NCBI RefSeq assembly: GCF_016862455.1
Contig: NZ_BOMZ01000071.1
Span: 60,703 to 124,702, forward strand
Reading direction: 5' to 3'
Length of the DNA: 64,000 nt
Origin: Actinoplanes utahensis
GTDB lineage: Bacteria; Actinomycetota; Actinomycetes; Mycobacteriales; Micromonosporaceae
Shown: piece after piece, positions 57,088 through 64,000 of the stretch
How the letters are laid out: each line of letters opens with the position of its first letter
Numbering within the stretch: the stretch's first letter is position 1
Program-made: the position numbers and the translations under genes
Notes under the pieces: generated by a model
Seen by the model: only the letters and a program-made list of their open reading frames with translations
Databases searched by the model: none
Told to the model about the DNA's origin: nothing

Positions 57088-57804
57088 ATGACCGAGCTCG
57101 CCTCCTCCCCGGCGCTGAATCAGACCGAAGCCGCGGTGGCTTTCGCGGATCCGAACGATCTCGGGATCGCGCGGTCCGCCGCCCTGTTCGAGCACCTGCA
57201 GCCGGAGAAGGCCGCCGAGCTGTTGACGCCGGTGCTGGCGAACCGCCCGGAGTCGGCGCCGGGGTGGATCCTGATGGCCCGGATCCGGCTGGCGCTGGAC
57301 CAGGTGGAGCCGGCGCTGGACGCGGCGAGCCGGGCGGTCGACCTGGCGCCGGAGGATCCGCGGCCGCTGGCCATCGCGAGCCGGGCGCTGACCCTGCTGG
57401 GGCGGCACGAGGAGGCGATGACCATGGCGTACCGGGCGGTCGTCGTGGAGCCGAAGAACCCGCTGTGGCACGACCGGGTGGCGTGGGCGCTGCTCGCCGC
57501 GGACCGGCAGCTCGGGGATGCCGAGCAGGCCGCGCGGACGGCGGTGGGGCTCGACCCGAACGAGGCGCACTACTACTTCACGCACGGGGTGGCGCTGGCC
57601 GCGCTCGGGCACGTCGATCAGGCCCGGCAGGCGCTGATGACGTCGTTGCGGCTGGAGCCGGGGAACCCGGTCGCCCGGCATCGCCTGGACGTGCTGAACG
57701 GCGAGGCGGTGGCGCCGGTGGCGGAGAAGAGGAAGCGCGCCTGGAAGCTGTTCGGCCGCAAGGGCGACAGCAAGCCGGTACGGCCGGAGGAGTACCGCCC
57801 CTGA
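57088..57804 (+). CDS. Soluble TPR-repeat protein
   Basis: A 238-aa cytosolic protein made of about five tetratricopeptide repeats: LTPVLANRPESAPGWILMAR, ASRAVDLAPEDPRPLAIASR, AYRAVVVEPKNPLWHDRVAW, ARTAVGLDPNEAHYYFTHGV and MTSLRLEPGNPVARHRLDVL. A basic tail follows (KRKRAWKLFGRKG). It aligns well with the N-terminal half of the 55752 product, suggesting local duplication with loss of the membrane part. GGAG lies about 8 nt before the ATG. A protein-interaction role is likely; partner unknown. Confidence 0.8.
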   Translation: MTELASSPALNQTEAAVAFADPNDLGIARSAALFEHLQPEKAAELLTPVLANRPESAPGWILMARIRLALDQVEPALDAASRAVDLAPEDPRPLAIASRALTLLGRHEEAMTMAYRAVVVEPKNPLWHDRVAWALLAADRQLGDAEQAARTAVGLDPNEAHYYFTHGVALAALGHVDQARQALMTSLRLEPGNPVARHRLDVLNGEAVAPVAEKRKRAWKLFGRKGDSKPVRPEEYRP

Positions 57805-57834
57805 GCCAAAGTCGCCGCACAATACCCCACAAGT

Positions 57835-57840
57835 AATAAT
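57835..57840 (+). promoter_or_regulatory. -10-like hexamer, possible leaderless start for the LamG gene
   Basis: AATAAT, within an unusually A/T-rich AAGTAATAAT, ends 6 nt before the ATG at 57847. There is no Shine-Dalgarno sequence. Confidence 0.45.
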
Positions 57841-57846
57841 TCGGGC

Positions 57847-58561
57847 ATGCAATCGTGTTTGTCGGCTGTGACCCTGGCCCTGATGAGCGTGACCGTCGCC
57901 GGGAGCCCGGCGCGGGCGGCGGATCCGGTGCCGGTCACCGAGATGACCGCGCACTACGGCTTCAACGGACGGTCCAGCAGCATCCTCGACGAGTCCGGCA
58001 ACGGGCACACGCTGCGTGTCATCGCGGTCCAGGGCGGCCGGGTCCGCCCGGTCGCGCACGGCCCCGGCTCCGCGATCGCCTTCCCGGCCAAGTGCACCCG
58101 CCCGGTCTGCCCGCACGTCGTGCTGCAGAGCGTCGACTCCACCGACCTCGACCCGGGCACCCGTGACCTGGCCTTCGGCGCCGACGTGCTGCTCGCCCCG
58201 GGCCAGACCAGCCAGGGCCAGAACGTGCTGCAGAAGGGCTACTCCACCACCGGCAGCCAGTACAAGCTGCAGATCGACGGGGCGGCCGGTCATCCCAGCT
58301 GCGTGCTCGTCGGCACCCGGCGGTCCACCATCCGGGTGGCGCGCAGTTCGGTGACCGCCGCCGACGGCCGCTGGCACCGGCTGCGCTGCCAGCGGACCGG
58401 CACGGTGCTCGAGGTCTACGTCGACGACGTGGCACGCGGCCGGACCACGGTCCCGGCCGGTCTGTCGGTCTCCAACGGGCTGCCGCTGAGCATCGGGGCG
58501 AAGGGCGCCTACCGTGACAACGACCAGTTCAACGGGATACTCGACAACGTCTGGGTACGGA

Positions 58562-58572
<11 letters not shown>
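57847..58572 (+). CDS. Secreted LamG/concanavalin A-like lectin protein
   Basis: A 241-aa exported protein. The signal peptide (MQSCLSAVTLALMSVTVAGS, cleavage near ARA-AD) is followed by one LamG-like jelly-roll. Its pattern is MTAHYGFNGRSSSILDESGN at the start, ADGRWHRLRCQRTGTVLEVY in the middle and FNGILDNVWVRIS at the end. Four cysteines may form two disulfides. It probably binds carbohydrate outside the cell. It is convergent with the GH18 gene, and their 3' ends overlap by 11 bp. Confidence 0.85.
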
Positions 58573-59608
<1,036 letters not shown>

Positions 59609-59701
59609 CGGTTCGAAGCTATCCGCACCTGTGCCGTGGATGACCATTCGTTCGCCCGTTCGGGTACAGGTGCCCGGGTGTGTAATCGTCGAGACGTGGC
59701 C

Positions 59702-61636
59702 ATGATGCTCACCCGGGCCCGTGCCGTCCTGCGCAGCGCCATCACCACGTTCGTGGTGCTCACCCTCACCCTCTGGCTGATGCCCGGCGTGGCCGGCACC
59801 GACATCGTCGACACCCTCGGCCTGGTGGTGCTGGTCGCGGTGGTCGGCGCGGTGCTGCGCCCGCTGCTGCTGATCGGCATCACCGTGCTCGGCGGCTGGG
59901 CGGCCATGCTGCTCGGTGTGGTCGCGCAGGTCGTGGTGATGGTCGTGGCGCTGCGGTTCGACCCGGGCGACCGGATCAGCGGCCTGCCCAACCTGGTGAC
60001 CGCCGCGATCCTGGCGGTGGTCGTCGCCGCGCTGATCGACTGGATGGCGGACAGCGGCAGCGACGACACGTTCGTGCGGGAGGCCCGCCGTCTGATGCGC
60101 GGGGTCCGCCGCCATGATCGACTGCACCGCAGCGGAGCAAGGACCGGGAGAGCATGGCCGGGCAAGCACAGCCGGTCCGCCCACCGGATGCTGCCGTTCC
60201 GCCGGCTGCCGCCGGGCACCGAGCCGGGCCTGCTGATCGTGCAGTGGGACGGGGTCGCCGAGCCGGTGCTGCGGTGGGCGATCCGGGCCGGGAACCTGCC
60301 GATCCTGGGCCACTGGCTGCGCACCGGCAGTCACACCGTCCGCGGCTGGCACACCGGCCTGCCGTCGACCACGCCCGCCTCCCAGGCCGGCATCCTGCAC
60401 GGCGCGTCCCGGCAGATCCCCGCCTTCCGCTGGTACGAGAAGGAGACCGGCCGTCTGATGGTCTCCAGCCGCCCCCGTGACGCCGCCGTCATCGAGTCCC
60501 GGCTCAGCGACGGCCGCGGGCTGCTGCGCGACGGCGGGGTGAGCATCAGCAACGCGTTCAGCGGCGACGCGGCCACCAGCCTGCTGACCATCAGTCACGC
60601 GGCGCTGCCCGGCCGTACCGCCAAGGGGTGGGCCGCGTTCATGGCCTCGCCCTACGGTTTCACCCGTGCCCTGGTGCTGGGCGTCGCCGAGGTCTTCACC
60701 GAACTGCACCAGGCCCGTCAGCAGCGCCGCCGCAATCTGCAGCCGCGGGTGAGCCGATCCGGCGCGTACCTGGCCCTGCGGCCCGCCTCGATGCTGCTGC
60801 GCGACGTCAACATCTCGCTCGTCGCCGAGCAGATGGCCCGCGGCGTCCCGGTCGTCTACTGCGACCTGGTCGACTACGACGAGGTGGCGCACCACGCCGG
60901 TCCGGCCCGGCCGGAGTCGATGCGCCAGCTGGAGAGCCTGGACCGGATGCTCGGCGTGCTCGACCGGCTGGCCCCGGAGGCCGCCCGCGACTATCACCTG
61001 GTGGTGCTCTCCGACCACGGGCAGAGCCAGGGCGCCACGTTCCGTCAGCGGTACGGCGAGACCCTGGACGAGGTGGTCGGCCGGCTCGCCGACGACGTGC
61101 TGGTGGTGTCGTCGGGCAACCTGGCCCTGCTCTATCTGACCGGCATCCCGCACCGGGCCGACCAGCGCGCCATCGAGCACGCCCACCCGCGGCTGATCAG
61201 CGGGCTGGCCACCCATCCGGGCATCGGAATCGTGGTGGTGCAGGGCACGGACGGACCGATGGCGTACGGGCCGGGCGGCTCCCACCGGCTCCGGGACGGC
61301 ACGGTCGCCGGCCTCGATCCGCTGCTGCCGTACGGGCCGCACGCCTGCGCCGACCTGCTGCGCCACCAGAGCGCCGCGCACGTCGGCGACCTCGTGGTGA
61401 TCAGCTCGGTCGATTCGGAGACGCAGGAGGTGGCCGCGTTCGAGGAGCTGGTCGGCTCCCACGGCGGCCTCGGCGGCTGGCAGACCGACGCGATGCTGGT
61501 GCATCCGGCGTCGTGGCCGGTCACCGGTGATCTGAACGGCCCGGACGCGGTTCACCGCCAGCTCATCGACTGGCAGGTCATGCTCGGGTTGCGAACCGCG
61601 GAAACCGCGCGACTTTCGCTGATCCGGGAGAGTTGA
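59702..61636 (+). CDS. Phage-holin-like membrane domain fused to an alkaline-phosphatase-superfamily domain
   Basis: A 644-aa two-part protein. Residues 1-125 form four tightly packed helices (AITTFVVLTLTLWLMPGV, VVLVAVVGAVLRPLLLIGI, AAMLLGVVAQVVVMVVAL, VTAAILAVVVAALIDWM), the pattern annotated as phage holin superfamily IV in actinobacteria. Residues about 175-640 are an alkaline-phosphatase-like hydrolase of the type I phosphodiesterase kind: LIVQWDGVAEPVL, GLPSTTPASQAGILHG (nucleophile region), VDYDEVAHHAGP and LSDHGQSQGATF (metal ligands). I infer a membrane-anchored phosphohydrolase. An in-frame GTG at 59696 could be the start. Confidence 0.82.
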   Translation: MMLTRARAVLRSAITTFVVLTLTLWLMPGVAGTDIVDTLGLVVLVAVVGAVLRPLLLIGITVLGGWAAMLLGVVAQVVVMVVALRFDPGDRISGLPNLVTAAILAVVVAALIDWMADSGSDDTFVREARRLMRGVRRHDRLHRSGARTGRAWPGKHSRSAHRMLPFRRLPPGTEPGLLIVQWDGVAEPVLRWAIRAGNLPILGHWLRTGSHTVRGWHTGLPSTTPASQAGILHGASRQIPAFRWYEKETGRLMVSSRPRDAAVIESRLSDGRGLLRDGGVSISNAFSGDAATSLLTISHAALPGRTAKGWAAFMASPYGFTRALVLGVAEVFTELHQARQQRRRNLQPRVSRSGAYLALRPASMLLRDVNISLVAEQMARGVPVVYCDLVDYDEVAHHAGPARPESMRQLESLDRMLGVLDRLAPEAARDYHLVVLSDHGQSQGATFRQRYGETLDEVVGRLADDVLVVSSGNLALLYLTGIPHRADQRAIEHAHPRLISGLATHPGIGIVVVQGTDGPMAYGPGGSHRLRDGTVAGLDPLLPYGPHACADLLRHQSAAHVGDLVVISSVDSETQEVAAFEELVGSHGGLGGWQTDAMLVHPASWPVTGDLNGPDAVHRQLIDWQVMLGLRTAETARLSLIRES

Positions 61637-61642
61637 CCACAT

Positions 61643-62752
61643 GTGCGCCTGTTATCCCTTATCCTGCTGTTCGTCCTGACCGCTGCCGTTCCCGCCCGGG
61701 CTGTCGAATCCGCGCCCCGGCCCACCCCCGCCTTCAACGGCACCGTTCACGCGGTCGCCTACCTCGGTGGCACCGTCTATGTCGGCGGAGCGTTCACCAA
61801 GGTCGGCTGGGGCGGGCGCACCCACCCCCGGGAACGGCTGGCGGCGTTCGACGGGCGAACCGGGGAACTGCTGAGCTGGGCGCCACCCGCCGACGGCACG
61901 GTCCGGGCACTGGCCGCCGTGCCCGGAGCCGTCTACGCCGCCGGGGACTTCCACCGCATCGCCGGCCAGAAACGTGACGCGCTGGCCCGGATCAACCCGC
62001 TCACCGGCACGGTCGCGACGTTCCAGCACGGCATCGCCGGCACCCCGTACGCCCTGGCCGCCGGCAACGGCCGTCTCTACCTCGGCGGCAGCCTCACCGC
62101 CGTCGGCGGCCGCCCGGTCCGCAACGTCGCCGCGTTCTCCCTGGCCACCGGAGCCCTCGACACCGGCTGGCAGGCCGGCGCCGACGACCGGGTGCACACC
62201 CTCGCGCTCGCCGGCGAGGACGTCCTCCTCGGCGGAGCCTTCAAAACCGTCAACGCCGACCGGCTCGCGGTCCGCCTCGCCGCCGTACACGCCACCACCG
62301 GTGTCCTGGACCGCTACTTCCGCCCCAAGGTCGCCGCCGAGGTCAACGCGATCGCCGTCGACAGCCTGGGCGTCTACGTGGCCACCGGCGGTCAGGGCGG
62401 CCGTGCCATCGCCTACACCTTCGACGGCAGCACCCGCTGGCAGCGCGTCTTCGACGGCGACACCACCGCCATCACCACGGTCGGCGGCGTCGCCTACATC
62501 GGCGGCCACTTCGACCGGGTCTGCCTGACCGCCCGCAACGGCCCGCAGGGCGCCTGCCTGGACGGCTCCGTTCCCCGCGTCAAACTCGCGGCCGTCACCG
62601 GCGACGGCCGCCTCACCGACTGGAACCCCCAGGCCAACGGCGTGATCGGCGTACGCGTTCTGACCACCGATCCGGCCACCGGCTCCCTCGACGCGGGCGG
62701 CGACTTCACCACCATCGGCGGCCGGCTCCGCCCCCGCTTCGCCCGCTTCTAG
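61643..62752 (+). CDS. Secreted beta-propeller repeat protein
   Basis: A 369-aa exported protein. The signal peptide is MRLLSLILLFVLTAAVPARA. About six repeats follow with the pattern V.A....G.VYVGG.FT.V.G..R..LAA.D..TG.L: VYVGGAFTKVGWGGR, VYAAGDFHRIAGQKR, LYLGGSLTAVGGRPV, VLLGGAFKTVNADRL, AYIGGHFDRVC and DAGGDFTTIGGRLRP. These resemble delta-60-type propeller repeats. Function unknown, extracellular. GGGAG lies about 8 nt before the GTG, which is 6 nt after the preceding stop, so the two are likely co-transcribed. Confidence 0.82.
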   Translation: MRLLSLILLFVLTAAVPARAVESAPRPTPAFNGTVHAVAYLGGTVYVGGAFTKVGWGGRTHPRERLAAFDGRTGELLSWAPPADGTVRALAAVPGAVYAAGDFHRIAGQKRDALARINPLTGTVATFQHGIAGTPYALAAGNGRLYLGGSLTAVGGRPVRNVAAFSLATGALDTGWQAGADDRVHTLALAGEDVLLGGAFKTVNADRLAVRLAAVHATTGVLDRYFRPKVAAEVNAIAVDSLGVYVATGGQGGRAIAYTFDGSTRWQRVFDGDTTAITTVGGVAYIGGHFDRVCLTARNGPQGACLDGSVPRVKLAAVTGDGRLTDWNPQANGVIGVRVLTTDPATGSLDAGGDFTTIGGRLRPRFARF

Positions 62753-63197
62753 CCCGTCCCCCGCCTACCTCCACGCCGGTTTCCGACCGGCCTCCCCTCG
62801 CCTTCGTCCGCGTCGTTTCCGCCGGCCTTCGTCCGCGCCGGTTCTTCCCAGCCGCTTTCCGGTAGGCGACTGCAGGGCTTGCGGTCCGTGCCCGGCTTCC
62901 GGCTTCCCCTTCCCGCCAACCCCACGTCCGGGTACGCCCACCGCGTCCCGTCAGCGAACCTGCGCCGGTGTGCCGTCCGGGGGCGTACCGATGCGGAGTC
63001 GGCAGCAGTCCCGCATGCCGCGAGCCGGGGGACTGCTGGACCCCGTACCGACGCTGGATCGGCAGCAGCCCCGCGGACCGGAACCTGGCCCGGAGCCGAT
63101 GCGGCGAAGCCGGGGATCGTCGCCGGGCGGGGAAAGCTGAAGCTGGTCGCCGCCCTGGTCGCGGCAGCTCTGGCGGGCGGCGGGACCGTCTTCGTGG
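62753..63197. other. GC-rich interval without a convincing gene
   Basis: The left part has short imperfect repeats (CCTTCGTCCGCG, GCCGGTTTCC-like). At 62975-63090 an imperfect repeat pairs CGTACCGATGCGGAGTCGGC with CGTACCGACGCTGGATCGGC, about 63 nt apart. A plus-strand frame ending at 63283 includes a membrane-like LKLVAALVAAALAGGGTVFV but has no start signal and runs into the dedA gene. It may be the remnant of a membrane protein gene. Confidence 0.5.
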
Positions 63198-63860
63198 TCA
63201 GGCCTGGCTCTCCTCGACGGCGGCCGTGGCCCGGGCCCGGCGTCGCCGGATGTGGCGGACGTGCAGGATCACGTAGGTCGTGACGGCGAGGACGAGTATG
63301 CCGATGACCGGCCACTGGTACTTGTGGATGTGCCCCATGATCGGCCCGAGGTTGGCACCGAGGTGGTAGGCGAGCGTGCACCAGAAACCGACCCAGAGTG
63401 CCGCGCCGATCGCGTTGTAGAGCAGGAACGTCTTCCACGGCATCCGGGTGATCCCGGCGATCACGCCGTTGAGTTGCCGCAGACCGTCGATGAACCGGGC
63501 CACCACGATGATCCGGTTGCCGCGCCGCGCGAAGAACTCCTCGGCTTTCGCCAGGCGGGCCGGGGTGACCAGGATGTACTTCCCCCAGCGGTTGACGATC
63601 TTGCGGCCGCCGCGAAGGCCGATCCAGTACCCGATGTTGTCGCCGATCACGGCGGTCACGAAGCAGATCAGCGCGACGACCCAGATGTTCATCCGGCCGG
63701 CGCCCGCGTAGATCGAGGCCGCCGCCATGATCGTCTGGCCGGGGGCGGGGACGCCGAAGCTCTCCACCACGATGATGCCGCCGATCGCCAGATAACCCCA
63801 GCGGTCCAGGATCGGGGCCACGGTGTCCAGGAACCCGGGAAGGTCGGCAGTAGGTGGCAT
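63198..63860 (-). CDS. DedA family membrane protein
   Basis: A 220-aa polytopic membrane protein of the DedA/VTT family. Family members act in lipid-carrier recycling (undecaprenyl phosphate or phospholipid translocation) and membrane homeostasis. Motifs are ESFGVPAPGQTIMAAASIYAG (conserved E...PxPGE-like loop), IGDNIGYWIGLRGGRKIVNRWGKY, FFARRGNRIIVVARFIDGLRQLNGVIAGITRM (conserved RFIPGxR-type region, here RFIDGLR) and a terminal TM helix with a basic tail. The start is the ATG at 63860. Confidence 0.93.
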   Translation of the reverse strand: MPPTADLPGFLDTVAPILDRWGYLAIGGIIVVESFGVPAPGQTIMAAASIYAGAGRMNIWVVALICFVTAVIGDNIGYWIGLRGGRKIVNRWGKYILVTPARLAKAEEFFARRGNRIIVVARFIDGLRQLNGVIAGITRMPWKTFLLYNAIGAALWVGFWCTLAYHLGANLGPIMGHIHKYQWPVIGILVLAVTTYVILHVRHIRRRRARATAAVEESQA

Positions 63861-63923
63861 CCGCTACACGGTAGCCGGAGCAGGGAGCAGCGACCGCACG
63901 GACCCGATCAGACCTTTACGAAC

Positions 63924-63955
63924 GATGGCGCCGACCCACCCGGGCCGGCGCCATC
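63924..63955 (-). terminator. Hairpin terminator for the minus-strand gene at the window end
   Basis: A 10-bp stem (GATGGCGCCG with CGGCGCCATC) and a 12-nt loop lie 15 nt downstream of a minus-strand stop at 63970-63972, and upstream of the dedA gene. Confidence 0.65.
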
Positions 63956-63969
63956 ATCGTGAAGTCGGA

Positions 63970-64000
63970 TCAGAGCGCGTCGGGAGCAAGCTGCCCGCGC
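63970..64000 (-). CDS. Possible C-terminus of a minus-strand gene cut by the window end
   Basis: Read on the minus strand, the last bases give RGQLAPDAL followed by TGA, and a hairpin terminator lies directly downstream. Only nine residues are visible, so no function can be assigned. Confidence 0.35.
   Translation of the reverse strand, partial: RGQLAPDAL

Overview
The window is chromosomal DNA of a high-GC Gram-positive bacterium. Codons are strongly G/C-ending, GTG and TTG starts are common, and several genes look leaderless. Actinobacterial signatures include two ydaO-type riboswitches before coiled-coil cell-wall proteins, an RslA-like zinc anti-sigma factor, a GH65/beta-phosphoglucomutase pair, a CitA-like citrate synthase and an MsiK/UgpC-like ATPase. 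The gene set fits Micromonosporaceae, and Actinoplanes or a relative is my best guess. That placement is inference. I see no tRNA, rRNA, insertion sequence, phage integration site or CRISPR array.

1-12.4 kb is mainly metabolic: a partial citrate synthase (-), pdxH, an aldose epimerase-like gene, a nitroreductase, a glutaryl-CoA-dehydrogenase-like enzyme and a DUF4230 protein. Two gene-poor stretches (5.45-6.16 and 6.36-7.27 kb) carry short tandem repeats around a small PspC protein. A sugar-ABC ATPase, a RsbW-like kinase, a beta-phosphoglucomutase and a GH65 phosphorylase/hydrolase follow. 12.4-23.4 kb is cell envelope and regulation: two divergent paralogous secreted coiled-coil proteins, each behind its own c-di-AMP (ydaO) riboswitch; a Wzm/Wzt-type polysaccharide exporter; TetR; a lipoprotein; cysteine dioxygenase; a neprosin-domain protein; an ECF sigma/anti-sigma pair; a response regulator; and a quinone oxidoreductase.

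23.4-48.1 kb is the most distinctive region. A pseudaminic-acid-type nonulosonic acid pathway is split in two. Block 1 (-) is pseB-pseC-A1-B1-pseF-(small ORF)-pseG. Block 2 (-) is a GT2 glycosyltransferase, then pseH and pseI. Divergent from block 1 is a tightly overlapped operon: acyl carrier protein, SDR ketoreductase, AMP-forming acyl ligase, LuxE-like acyl-protein synthetase and LuxC-like acyl reductase, without luciferase genes. A GT2 polyprenyl-phosphate glycosyltransferase and a large GT-C-like membrane protein follow. The two-gene module A-B (unknown, GT-like plus methyltransferase-like) occurs twice, once inside block 1 and once convergent with block 2. A two-component system, an MMPL transporter and a FluC pair lie between. 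I infer that the region makes and transfers a modified, possibly acylated, nonulosonic acid onto a surface target, either flagellin or a teichulosonic-acid-type polymer.

48.1-64 kb holds a GAF-GGDEF-EAL protein directly upstream of block 2, an amino-acid permease, a secreted tripeptidyl-aminopeptidase-like hydrolase, a yybP-ykoY manganese riboswitch controlling a GDT1-type exporter operon, TPR proteins, a LamG protein, a GH18 lipoprotein, a holin/alkaline-phosphatase fusion, a beta-propeller protein and a DedA protein.
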